Source of the DNA: Selaginella moellendorffii
Taxonomy: Eukaryota > Streptophyta > Lycopodiopsida > Selaginellales > Selaginellaceae
Reading direction: 5' to 3'
Assembly (NCBI RefSeq): GCF_000143415.4
Contig: NW_003314328.1
Coordinates: 1,916 to 65,915 of the forward strand
Length of the DNA: 64,000 nucleotides
The notes below the pieces were generated by a model that worked only from the letters and a program-made list of their open reading frames with translations, did not search any database and was not told where the DNA came from. The position numbers and the translations under genes were made by a program. Numbering within the stretch: the stretch's first letter is position 1; the number at the start of each line of letters is the position of its first letter. This document shows, in pieces, positions 49,924 to 59,939 of this stretch.

Positions 49924-51930
49924 ATGGGAAGTGTAGATGTATACTCCATGGACGGAGCTGATAGCCACTTGAAGGAAGTTCGTAGGATGGTCAAGGGTTT
50001 AGACCACGCCAGCATGATAGCGCTCGAGGGCACTGCTCTGACAATCGAGCAAGTCACAGCAGTTGCTAGGCGCGCTGACCATATCCATGTTGAGCTTGCT
50101 GTCCAGAGTGCCAAATCTCGAGTGGACAAATGCGCAGAGTGGGTCATGGAGAGTGTCGCGAAAGGAGTCGATACCTATGCAATCTCCACTGGCTTCGGAG
50201 CTCACTGCAATCGAAGGACGGCAAATTTCTCGGGCCTGCAGCAGGAGCTAATCCGCTACTTGAATGCTGGCATCATGGGCACCAATCCAAGCAATGTCTT
50301 GCCTGTTCATGTCACGCGCGCCACCATGCTGGTGAGGGCCAACTGTTTGGTGCAAGGCTACTCGGGAACACGTTGGGAGATCCTGGATGCCATTGTCAAG
50401 CTCATCAATGCTCAAGTTACGCCCAAAGTTCCTCTCCGAGGATCAATCACTGCTTCGGGGGATCTCATGCCGCTGGCCTACATTGCAGCCATTCTAACCG
50501 GAAGACCAGATTCAGTAGCTTTCACCAGAGATGGAAGCATCACCTCTGCCCAAGAAGCCCTCAAGCTTGCGGGAGTTGAAGCTCCATTCGAACTGCGGCC
50601 CAAGGAAGGAATAGCGCTTGTGAATGGGACTTCGGCGGGTGCAGCTCTGGGATCTCTCGTTTGCTTCGATGCCAACGTTCTCGTCGTCTTTGCTGAAGTC
50701 TTGACTGCCATGTTTTGCGAAGTCATCCACGCACGCAGCGAGTTTGTAGATCCGCTCATCCACAAGCTGAAGCACCACCCTGGGCAGATCGAAGCTGCGG
50801 CAATCATGAACCACGTCCTTCAAGACAGCGCTTTCATGGCGTCCGCAGCTAGACTGAACCAGGTTGACAACCTCAAAAAGTTCAGGCAAGACCGCTACGC
50901 AATACGAAGCTCTCCGCAATGGCTAGGCCCCCAGATCGAAGTCATCCGCCATGCAACTCGCTCCATCGAGCGAGAGATCAACTCGGTCAACGACAATCCC
51001 GTGATCGACGTTGCGCGTGACAAGGCGCTTCACGGTGCAAACTTCCAAGGCACTCCCATCGGTGTCGCGATGGACAACGTGAGAATCGCCCTGGCCGCAA
51101 TCGGGAAGCTCGTCTTTGCTCAATTCTCGGAGCTGGTCAATGCCAGCTTCAACAACGGGCTGCCTTCCAACCTGTCAGCTGGTCCAGACTCGTCCCTTGA
51201 TTACGGATTCCATTGCGCAGAGATTGCCATGGCTGCCTACATGTCCGAGCTTGCATACTTGGCGAATCCCGTCACCACCCACGTTCAGACGGCCGAGCAC
51301 CACAATCAGGCAGTCAACTCTCTCGGACTCGTCTCCGCGAGGAAATCCGAAGAGGCCGCTGAGATTCTCAAGATGATGCTGTCCACGTACTTGTTGGGCA
51401 TCTGCCAGGCGATCGATCTGAGGCATCTGGAGGTGGCATTGCAAGGAGCTGTGATGAAAGTTCTCTCCTCGATCGGGGATGAGTTCTTCCCGGCTGCCTG
51501 TGTTGAGAGCATGCTGCTCGAAGTGGAGAAGCAGTATACGTTCAGCTTCATTGACGATGCAATGGACGGCTCCTCCACACTACTAAACAAGCTGAGGCAA
51601 GTCTTTCTCGCCAATCCCACCACGCAGGGCTGCTCGGTCAGGAAATTTGGCGAGTTTAAAGATCGGTTGAAACCAAAACTGGAGGAGGCGATTGCCACAA
51701 CCAGGAAAGAGTCCCTGGACAAACCTGCGACTCATATCATAGAGAAGTGCGTCTCATACCCGCTGTACCAGTTTGTTCGTCATGAACTGGGCACGGAGAT
51801 GCTCACAGGGGGTGGCCTGGAAGGAAGATCTCCCAAGCAGGACCTGGACAAAATATACGATGCATTCTGCAATGGGAGCCTGATGGAGCCGCTCTTCAAG
51901 TGTCTTGAAGGGTTTGAGCAGCATGCCTGA
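49924..51930 (+). CDS. PAL: Phenylalanine ammonia-lyase family enzyme (PAL/PAM-like)
   Basis: Single exon, 668 residues, slightly shorter than the usual 700-720. The MIO prosthetic group comes from Ala177-Ser178-Gly179 in GSITASGDLMPLAYIA. The catalytic-loop Tyr85 (YAISTGFG) is present, as are NDNP, SLDYGFHCAEIAMAAYMSEL and the C-terminal plant extension with SSIGDEFFPA. The loop continues GAHCNRRT, unlike the near-invariant GATSHRRT. At the substrate-selectivity position plants have Phe (PAL) or His (grass PAL/TAL) in ELIR(F/H)LNAG; here it is Tyr112. The usual product is cinnamate entering phenylpropanoid metabolism. The altered loop leaves room for a different substrate or aminomutase activity. 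Follows a BAHD gene on the same strand. Confidence 0.93.
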   Translation: MGSVDVYSMDGADSHLKEVRRMVKGLDHASMIALEGTALTIEQVTAVARRADHIHVELAVQSAKSRVDKCAEWVMESVAKGVDTYAISTGFGAHCNRRTANFSGLQQELIRYLNAGIMGTNPSNVLPVHVTRATMLVRANCLVQGYSGTRWEILDAIVKLINAQVTPKVPLRGSITASGDLMPLAYIAAILTGRPDSVAFTRDGSITSAQEALKLAGVEAPFELRPKEGIALVNGTSAGAALGSLVCFDANVLVVFAEVLTAMFCEVIHARSEFVDPLIHKLKHHPGQIEAAAIMNHVLQDSAFMASAARLNQVDNLKKFRQDRYAIRSSPQWLGPQIEVIRHATRSIEREINSVNDNPVIDVARDKALHGANFQGTPIGVAMDNVRIALAAIGKLVFAQFSELVNASFNNGLPSNLSAGPDSSLDYGFHCAEIAMAAYMSELAYLANPVTTHVQTAEHHNQAVNSLGLVSARKSEEAAEILKMMLSTYLLGICQAIDLRHLEVALQGAVMKVLSSIGDEFFPAACVESMLLEVEKQYTFSFIDDAMDGSSTLLNKLRQVFLANPTTQGCSVRKFGEFKDRLKPKLEEAIATTRKESLDKPATHIIEKCVSYPLYQFVRHELGTEMLTGGGLEGRSPKQDLDKIYDAFCNGSLMEPLFKCLEGFEQHA

Positions 51931-52063
51931 GGGAGTTAATCAAATAAAGGACTGCATAGCAAAATCTTTTTGTGCGTTTGATACACGTTTTTGTCACTGT
52001 TTCTTTTTCTTTCAACCTTTAATAAGACGACACTTCCAGCGCAATATGGCATATGGCACAACT

Positions 52064-52827
52064 TTAAAGTTCAAGTTCGGCTTGGAGAATTCCTGCTGGC
52101 GGCCACCACTTTGCGAACCGATGAAGATTCATTCGAAGCCGACATTCCCTATGATGACCTTGCTGCAAAGTCTCGGCCTGGAAGAGGAAGTTTTAAAATC
52201 GATGTCGAACCAAACCTTCCAAGAGAGATTTAGATTTCTTACTTGTTTTTCCCAGTTTGTGAAGACACTAGAGATCAAAAGGAAGGTTATCGGTTGTGTG
52301 CCTGTTCCACAAAGAATTCCAATCACTAGTCCCTGTTCGATTTGAGAGGAACACAAAACTTTGACGATCAGGAGTGACAAAACACGATCATTCACACCTT
52401 TCCATTGAGGCCGAAATGGAACGCGAGACTGTAAGCGATTGGTACACCAACAATGTAGTAAGCTCCCAGATTTGCAGCAGCAGCAGTAGCTTGCCATCCA
52501 CAACCCCTCGCAACACCGAAAGTTCTCACGATCGATCATAAAATCCCATGAAAGTCATCTCCGAAGTTCTTGGAGCGATTATGAGCTTACCCGAGATGGA
52601 TCGTTGGATATCATCCATGAAGGAAATGAGGGCTGTGATCGGTCCAAGCTTCGCCACATTGTTGATAACTTCTGGTTCGTTGCTATAAACTCTTCCCAGA
52701 AAGTGGCGAGCCAAGAACAAGAGAATCGCCATTGTCGTAGCATCAAGGAGGGCGAGACCAAGTGTGACAAAGAAGGCAAACCGCGCATTGGAAACTTGGC
52801 CAGCTCCAAGCTCATTGGAAATTCGCG
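52064..52827 (-). pseudogene. 3' half of a MATE/DTX efflux transporter, decayed
   Basis: Minus-strand exons read STRISNELGAGQ (about 52827), a TM segment TLGLALLDATTMAILLFLA, then SISG to 52600, GVARGCGWQ...YYIVGVPIA (about 52506-52396), GLVIGILCGTGTQ (about 52347-52258) and a C-terminal exon to a TAA at 52064. This order matches plant MATE exporters. The first transmembrane half is absent, and the intron after SISG has lost its AG acceptor (CG in its place), with no alternative that keeps frame. Confidence 0.7.
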
Positions 52828-53136
52828 TACTATGAAAGACCAAAACTAGAGGAATGTCCATACCTAAGAAAACAAAGGAAAAGGTTAAGCATTAATTTAA
52901 AAGGGTGTGAAGAAATTTCACATTACTTCCAGCAAATAATTTTTACAAAAAATAATTTCACTTTGTCTACTCGATGAGCAACCTTGTGGTACAAAACCCT
53001 GAGAATCATTGCCAGAACTGCTAAAGCTAGATAATAATAAGATCCACTCATCAGAATAGTCCACCTCAAGAATCGCACTTATATTATAATGAACTAAATT
53101 GCATGACAGTAACTTGAGCTGCGGAGTCTAACCAAG

Positions 53137-54271
53137 ATGAGATTTCTGGCTGTTTTGATTGCAATCGCAGTGATTTTTCCAAGCTCTTCCCACCAATTCT
53201 GGCCCGGTTTCTACGACTCGAGCTGCCCAGGCCTCGCATCCATCGTCGCGCAAGTTTCACTGAGGAGATTCCAGCAGCTGACCAATCACCCAGCACAAGT
53301 TCTTCGGCTCTTCTTCCACGACTGCTTCGTAGAGGTTTGTGTTGATCGGGTAGAGCGCGTTTGCCAATCCCACAAGCAATGCAGGGCTGCGATGGATCGA
53401 TCCTCATCGGCCAAACTCCGCAGTCCTCGGTCGAGAGAGACTCCGTGGCAAACCGGGACTTAGTCCAGGATGCGTTTGATACGATCGATCTCGCGAAGCA
53501 AGCCGTGGAAGCCCAGTGCCCGGGTGTGGTCTCGTGTGCTGATATACTTGCGATGGTCACTCGAGATATGTTGATCCTGGCAAGTTTCCAGCATACTTGT
53601 ATGTCCTTGTTTTGATCTTTATAAACTCTTCCAGGCGGGAGGGCCGGGCTGGAATCTGGCGCTCGGACGGAGGGATGGAACAGTGTCACGCGCGGATAGC
53701 GCGCTTAGAGAAATCCCATCGCCAAGGTCTGGTCTGGACGAGCTGCTCAAGAACTTCCACAGCAAAGGACTCAACTTACTTGATCTCGTCACGCTCTCTG
53801 GTATGGATATATAGCTGCTAGCTCGAAAAGCCTCGATGATCTTCTTTTTTTTCAGGCTCTCACACGCTCGGGGTCTCCCACTGCTCGCAATTCAGCCAGA
53901 GGCTCTATGGAGTCAACACCTCTCTGGACGGCACTGACCCTTCTCTCGATCCATCCTTCGCGAAGGAGCTCAAGAAGGACTGCCCGCCAGGAGCCCCTGT
54001 GACGGCCATCGAGTTCTTCGACAAGGCCGCGCCTTTCACCTTCGACAACCATTACTTCAAGAACCTGGAAGCCGGCAGATCGCTGCTCACATCCGACGAG
54101 AGCCTCCTCGCCTCCTTCCCCTCCAGGGAAATCGTCAGGCTATTCGCTCGAGATCCACCGCTGTTCTTCTTTTCCTTCGCGGCATCCATGGACAAGCTCT
54201 CCAGACTGGGCGTCAAGACCGGCGGGGCGGGCGAGATCCGGCGATCGTGTAACCGATTCAATGCGCAGTAG
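53137..54271 (+). CDS. Class III secretory peroxidase
   Basis: Four exons with an N-terminal signal peptide (FLAVLIAIAVIFPSSSHQ). Marks are FYDSSCPGLASIV, LRLFFHDCFVE with the distal His, GCDGSILI, CPGVVSCADILAMVTRD, GGPGWNLALGRRDG, the proximal-His block LSGSHTLG, and FDNHYFKN. Family length. Introns lie at the three classic class III positions with GT-AG ends. Acts in the wall, oxidising phenolics with H2O2. Relative to the 27-kb peroxidase it lacks the Q/N repeat and looks conventional. Confidence 0.93.
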
Positions 54272-54318
54272 CTAGAAACTCTCAAAAACCCTAAAAGTAA
54301 GAACCCTAATATTTGTGC

Positions 54319-54885
54319 TCAAACTTCTTTAAAGCCCTTGCGAAAGTCCGCGAAATCCTCCCCTTCTTTTTCTTCTCCTTCCATCTCCTCGCCCCTTCTT
54401 CCTCGCCCGAATGGCTGCGGCGATGGAGCTCTCCGGTGGAATCCCTCCTCGTCGCTGCCCCTCTCTCTCTCGCCGTGCTTGAAGATCCCAAAGTTCCCAA
54501 ACAGCTCGTTTGCGATCTCTTCCGCCGCGCGCATGAATCCCTCGATCTCGCCCGATAGATGCTCCTCCAGCGCCTCAGAGAATCGTGACAATGGATTGCC
54601 GCTGCTAGAGCCAAGGCTGTGCTGGTGATCGCCCTCCTCCTCGCTTGGAACGTCCTCCTCCGTCTCCTCTCTCTTGGACTCCACGACCTCGGGCTTCCTA
54701 GATCGATGATGATCGAAATTGGAAGAAAGAAATAAAGATTACCTCCCAGGGCAGTGGCGGAGGAGCTGCTCGAGCCTCTCACACCTCAAGATCGGCTTCC
54801 TCGTCTCTGGATCCTCCACGGTATTGCAAGTCTTGCGGCGAATCCTGGTATAGCTGCAGCCATCGGCATCGATCTTGCCCTCCAT
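54319..54885 (-). CDS. Mal d 1-/Fra a 1-associated-like protein
   Basis: Two exons: 54885 to about 54748 and about 54694-54319. The start MEGKIDADGCSYTRIRRKTC leads to LRCEKL-type CERLEQLLRHCPGR, which joins KPEVVESKREETEEDV. Cys-rich opening, C(E/E)..E..LR.C.GRP.EVVES..E.TE.DV is the signature of plant Mal d 1-associated proteins. The tail is acidic with FMRAAEEIANELFGNFG and a low-complexity Arg/Glu end. Function of the family is unclear; members were found as partners of PR-10 allergens. The start lies only 78 bp from that of the EAF gene on the other strand. Confidence 0.75.
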
Positions 54886-54963
54886 CCTCGCTCCAAAATC
54901 CCTGGCGTTTCGAGATTAGGTCTCTTGGCCAAAGCCCACGAAATTAGGGTTCTTGAGCGAGCT
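54886..54963. promoter_or_regulatory. Compact divergent promoter
   Basis: Only 78 bp separate the two opposing start codons. It includes GAAATTAGGGTTC (54940-54952), a telo-box-like core. Transcription start sites must be very close or the leaders overlap. Confidence 0.5.
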
Positions 54964-56089
54964 ATGGCTGCGCGCCCCAAGGAGCCCTCCACGGCGCCCC
55001 AGGCCGAGCACTGGTATCCTCTACAGCTTGGATCCAGCCTCAAGGATCCGTCCAAGCGCTTCTACTTCCTGCGCTGTAAGTGCGATCTCGATCTCGATCG
55101 ATATTTCCAGCTGAGATTTCTTTCTTTGTCTGTGGCGCTTAGATGAATTCAAGCCTGCTTCGATCGATACGAGCCGGCCAGGGTCGCTCCACAAAGACAA
55201 GGGCGCCGAGGTGACTGTGGAGCTCTCAAACAATCAGCCAGGGAAGCCCAAGGTCGCGTTTCAAGGTATTAGCGAGGACTGCAAAGACTCCGATGCTATC
55301 TTGTTCTTTGATGGAAGGACTTTCAGATTAGAAAGGCTCCACAGGGCAGTGAAGAGCCTCAGGCATCTCCGGTTGCCTGGCGAGTCTGCGGCCTCCTCCT
55401 CCTCGGCTCTCGCAGCTCCGGACAATCGATCGCCTTTGCATCTGAATGGAACGAGCAGTGCTAGCGCCGGAGACGATGCCAACGTCTATAGAGGCCCTCG
55501 GGTATGTGATCCTCGAACTTTCTTCCTCGTTTCTATGCTCTTGGGCTTGTTCTTAGTTTCGTGCTCTTGGTTTTTCTTCCAGGAACACATCGAAGAGATT
55601 GTCATTGGTGGCCAGCCCGAGGCCGCAGCGAGCAACAAGAAAAACGAGAAGAAAGCTGCTGGGAGCAAAGGAAAATCGAAAGCCGCAGCGCCATCTCCTC
55701 CGCCGAAGCGATCACACGCGGATGAGTTCTCGCCGGTGGACATGGAAGACGATGCTGCTGCGGACGCGAAGAAGCTCAAGCCGAGCGGTGGTGTTCTAGC
55801 CAACAACGTCGAGCACATCGACGTGAGCAACAACATGGAGGAGGGCATGGCGGAGCACGAGAGTGACTACGAGCTCGAGGACGTGGATGTGAGCGAGGAC
55901 GAGGACGGGCAGCTCAACTCCAAGCCGCCGCCGCTCTCGATCGAGAGCCATCCTGCTGTGCCGGATCATCCAGAGTCCAAGGCAAGCTCCAGCGAGAGTG
56001 GAAGCAGCAGCAGCTCCGAGGGTGGAAGCGGAAGCAGCAGTGGCAGCGATGGCAGTGACGATGAATCGGCGAGCTTGCTAGAGATTTGA
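54964..56089 (+). CDS. EAF: EAF-type RNA polymerase II elongation factor (ELL-associated factor)
   Basis: Three exons: 54964-55075, about 55143-55502 and about 55584-56089. The N-terminal 110 residues match the EAF domain: WYPLQLGSSL, RYEFKPASID, a beta-rich central part and AILFFDGRTFRLERL. The rest is disordered: a Lys-rich region (KKNEKKAAGSKGKSK), then acidic DVSEDEDG and a Ser/Glu/Gly-rich transactivation-like tail. EAF binds ELL in the super-elongation machinery and stimulates Pol II elongation in the nucleus. The exon order and phases join without conflict. Confidence 0.88.
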
Positions 56090-56312
56090 TCATCATCCGG
56101 GCTCCAAAGAAGAACTCTCTCAAGGGAGAACTAAGAAGAAGTGGCACGAACAAAGGTATCTATAGAAACGCACTATGACCATGAGCGTTATCTCCAAATT
56201 TCTATCTTCCATCTCTGAGACCTACACTTGAATAAAAGGTGAAATATGTTGCCATGCGTTTGAGGGTTTTGCCGCGCATTTCCTTTGTTCTTCGTCTCGG
56301 TCTCTCGCTCAA

Positions 56313-56626
56313 ATGCGCCAAGCGATGGAACGCGTCCGAGGCGCAATCCCGCCGGCGCCATGGCAGCACAGGTAGGCGCCTTCTTGCTTGCGCTGCGATC
56401 GATCGGCGGCGAGAATCCTCGTTCTTGCGCTTGTTTCCTCCGAAATATCGATTCCTGAGGCGCTTTTCGTGCGTGTTCTCGCAGATCGCCACCGCGCGGC
56501 GGCAACGTCGACATCGAGTCGGGCATCGAGATCGCGGAAGAGCCCGGCGAAGAGGAGCCGGAAGTGTCCTTCTGGACGAAGCTGCTGCATTCCATCAAGA
56601 AGATCATCGGCGGCACCAGGAGCTGA
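56313..56626 (+). CDS. Small conserved-looking protein, 66 residues
   Basis: Exon 56313-56371 (MRQAMERVRGAIPPAPWQH) joins exon 56485-56626 across a 113-bp GT-AG intron. The second exon reads NVDIESGIEIAEEPGEEEP then VSFWTKLLHSIKKIIGGTRS. The acidic middle and amphipathic basic end suggest a short membrane-associated or binding peptide. The longer unspliced frame here is Arg-rich and unlikely. No family name assigned. Confidence 0.6.
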
Positions 56627-56754
56627 GAGACAGCGTGATTCTCTCGCTCGATCCCTCGTTTCTTTCTTCCTAGAGTAGAAATCTCGGTTCTTCCTCTCTC
56701 TCTTTCTTGAGTGTACAGGGCCATTTTTTTTTTGGTTAATGCCTAGTGCCGCTT

Positions 56755-56763
56755 AAACCCTAA
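56755..56763 (+). promoter_or_regulatory. Telo-box just before the queuosine-salvage gene
   Basis: AAACCCTAA lies five bases before the ATG at 56768, so it is probably in the leader. Such motifs are frequent in plant translation-related genes. Confidence 0.5.
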
Positions 56764-56767
56764 GGCT

Positions 56768-58106
56768 ATGGCGGATCACGGAGAGCGCAATGCCGTGGCA
56801 GCGCCATTCTCCTCCTTGGCTGTTCGATCCTCGACGGAATGGGTAGCCGATCACGCGTCTCATGTTTCCATCGATCCCGCCGGTGAGAATTTTTCACCCA
56901 GAACTTTTTCTTTCTTTCTTTCCTTCTTTTGTATGATCTTCCGTGGTGATTGTGCAGGCATTGCAAAGGTGGTGGATAGTCTGCACGGAGATCTCCCAGC
57001 TGTTTCATGGGACTTCGAAGGCATCCATTACTTCGATGGTGGTCCTCTCACGGCACAGTACTTGTTGGTCCTTGACACTCTCAACTTCTGCTTTTGGCCA
57101 GGTTTGATCATTCCTTTCTTTTGTTGCTTGACACTGTCGTTTTTTGTAGATGGCGACCTTCACTACGATCACTTGGCGGCGGGGCTCAAGCGCGCTTTGC
57201 AAAGAGATAACAGCATTTTCGATGCTAAGAGTCTCAAGTCTTTCACAGGTAAGCGCTTGTTTTTTAGCTTTTGCGGTCAAGTTTTTTTGCTGATTAGTTA
57301 GCTGCGTGTGTCAAACGCAGGCATTCAGTTGCGTGAATTACTTGAATGGCCACGCCCACTTCCTCTAGAGGACGAACGTGCCCGTTTATTAGCAGAGGTT
57401 AGATTCAATTTGTGCACTGACACGCACACAATTTTTTTTTCTCTCTTTTGTTTTTTCTAGGTGGGGACTGAACTAGAGAGAAGCTTCGATGGACAAGCAG
57501 TAAACTTAATCCTTGCTGCAAGCGGCTCGGCTGTCGCTCTTGTGGAACTGGTTGCTATGCATTTTCCGGGTAATCAGTTGTTCTTGGATATGTATGAGCT
57601 GTTCTTTTGATCCTTGTACACGTCCAGGCTTCAGGGACCATTCCGTGTACAAGGGGCATCAAGTCTTCCTTTACAAGAGAGCTCAGATATTTGTTGCTGA
57701 TCTTTGGGGAGCTTTCAAGGGCCAAGGCTTGGGAGCATTCGCGGACATTGCTGCTATAACGATGTTTGCGGACTACATTGTTCCTGCTGTTCTTCGGCAG
57801 TGGGGAATCCTCAACTACAGCCCGAAACTTGCTCGAATAGTAGACAATCTTGAGGAGCTGTCGTCCGGCACGGAGGAAGAGATTGAAATTCGCGCGTGTA
57901 CAATCGCAGCAGTGGAGATGCTCCGAGAGAAACTAAGATCGAAGGCTGGGAAAGAGGTATGAGTCGATTGGATATCACACCAAACTGTTCGCGACATTGA
58001 AATCTTCCAGGTCCTGAGCGTGCAAGTGGATTGGTGGCTGTGGTCGTCGGGAATAGGAGCAAACAAAAACCTTCGATTTCATCGGACCCGAACACTCTAC
58101 TATTGA
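56768..58106 (+). CDS. QNG1: Queuosine-salvage nucleosidase/QNG1-like (DUF2419)
   Basis: Seven or eight exons from MADHGERN at 56768 to a TGA at 58104-58106. The fold marks are unmistakable: GIHYFDGGPLTAQYLLVLDTLNFCFWP, then a DGDLHYDHLA segment, FRDHSVYKGHQVFLYKRAQIFVADLWGAF, DIAAITMFADYIVPAVLR, SSGTEEEIEIRACTIAAVEML, and the C-terminal VDWWLWSSG and RTRTLYY. The enzyme releases queuine from queuosine (5'-monophosphate) so it can be put into tRNA again. Plants cannot make queuine and depend on such salvage. All exon joins hold frame and full length is present. Confidence 0.93.
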
Positions 58107-58988
58107 CAAGGTAGATAGATCTACATAGATCTAAATATACTGATCCTTTTTTCTTCTTTGCAGAGAATGCACAAACTAGTCTTGGACCAGTCCGATCTCC
58201 GCTACTCTCTCCAATGCCGAGGGAGCGCCTACCATCCCGCACGACCCCCAGTTCTCTAGACTCTCATATCCATCTGCAAACAGCTCGAGGCAACGATCAG
58301 TAGCGAGCAGCATAGCCATCACGCGCTCCACGAGCACACTAAACAGCCAGGAACTCTTTGCAAGCGCTAGTGGATTCTCCATTCAGCCGGCTCCGAATTC
58401 TCCGGACAGTCTCGCCTTTTGTAGTGGGCTGCAAGAGAGGTTAAGGCGTACAAGTATGTGGCTTGGTGACAAGGACGGCATTAATAGCCTTGTGCTAGCG
58501 GGGCACCCTTCGTGGCGTCACACCTTGGATTTGTTCCAGCCGCTGGACCGCTGAGCCGATGGGACGATGCCAGTGGCGGATACAATTCGGAGGGCATTGG
58601 ATTTGAACGCTCGAGGTATCTTTGTCCCCAATAGATGTTTTCTCTGACCAACTTGGATTTGTTTATTCCAGAAAACAGTGGTCAGTGCATCGATCTGGCG
58701 AGCATGAATGATCCACAAAGGTGTGTGAAGATAATGTTTTCGATTTTGGGCACTGCAGCACGCAAACGGCATCATTGTTTTGGCAACGCTAGAACGTCAG
58801 CATGATCCTCGAAGAACAATGACTTCCACGAAACGACGAGGTGAAACTTCGAGTAAAGTTTAAGTTGGTAGCCTAGTCGCTCGCGAATAAATTCGCTATG
58901 ACTCTAACTTCGTTTTCTCGTGACGATTTTTCCAGGCCATTGCCACGAGAAAAGCTTGTCTGGCAAGATCGTCAAATGAGAAGCCTAC
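58107..58988 (+). other. Unresolved exon-like sequence between QNG1 and the PPR relic
   Basis: From about 58178 to 58553 one plus-strand frame without ATG is open for about 125 codons (SNAEGAPTIPHDPQFSRL, SGFSIQPAPNSPDSLAF). A GT-AG intron (about 58454-58541) would carry it in frame into RWDDASGGYNSEGIGFERS and a further exon near 58672. A Ser/Pro-rich composition and working splice signals suggest a real but unrecognised gene, perhaps sharing a 5' end with QNG1 through the intron GTAGATAG...TTTGCAG (58111-58163). Confidence 0.3.
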
Positions 58989-59760
58989 ATGATCTTCGAG
59001 AATCTGGGCGATGGGAACGTTGGCCAGTGGGTCGTGCGCATCAAGTCATGCACAAGCCTCTCTCGAGCGGCGCAGCTCCACGCACAGTCGCACAAGAGCC
59101 TCGAATTCGACAATTACCTCTCCAAGCAGATGTATGGCAAATGCGGCAGCCTCCAAAACGCTCGCAGCGTCTTTGACACCATCCAGATCTTCTCGTGGAA
59201 CTTGCTGCTATCGGTGCATGCCCAGAACGGGGAATTGGAGGAGGCCAGGCGGTCCCGTGCAAAGCCTCGGTGTCATGGAACATGACGGCGTGAGAAGCTG
59301 GAAGAAGCGAGGGCTGTTTTTGATGGCATGGATTTGGAGGAAAGGGATCCAGTGTCGTGGAATGTGATGTATGCCCATAGTGGGCATTGAGGAGGTATTT
59401 GATGGAATGCCACTTGGGCTCCTGGAATGCGCTGTTTTGAGGAAGCGAAGGATGTGTTTGATGGTATGCCCGCGAGGGACTTAAACTTCCTGGAGCACCA
59501 TGCTGGCGACTGTTGCCACCCTTGGGCATCTTCAAGAAGTCAAGGAGTTTTTTTGGTTTGATTCCCGAGTGGAATACCGTCGCACGTTTTGACGAGATTC
59601 CATGCAGCAGCATATGCCCAATGCGGGCATCTTGGCCTTGTAGCTCGTTGACTCCATGCCACGAGCGAAACTCCGTGTCATGCACGACGATCCTCGGCGG
59701 CTGACCCTACCAGCGGAGCAAGCATCTACAATGACTATGTCGTGTGCTGGAATGACATGT
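58989..59760 (+). pseudogene. Decayed duplicate of the PPR gene at 61132
   Basis: Begins MIFENLGDGNVGQWVVRIK, nearly the start of the downstream PPR, and follows it through KQMYGKCGSLQNARSVFD and SWNLLLSVHAQNGELEEAR. After about 59280 matching pieces (for example MDLEERDPVSWN, FEEAKDVFDGMPARDL, YAQCGHL) are scattered over different frames with deletions. Upstream bases also match, so the duplication includes the leader. It ends near 59760 (VVCWNDM). Confidence 0.85.
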
Positions 59761-59939
59761 CTATGCTTGAAACGTAACCTGTTTTCTATCTAGCAGTTCG
59801 CTAGATTAGGTCTGCTATCCGCTGCATGGCACCAGTGACATAGAGTGAGCTCCCTGGTTAGTAGAAACTTGGAAAATGGCAAGAAAACGACTGGGTGGCA
59901 TAACCATTATTGCTTCTAGAGAATATCCGTGCGTCACAC

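Noticed and set aside
54306-54782. 158-codon Arg-rich minus-strand frame
   Set aside because: Another minus-strand frame here continues the Mal d 1-associated-like protein after an intron and is far more protein-like.
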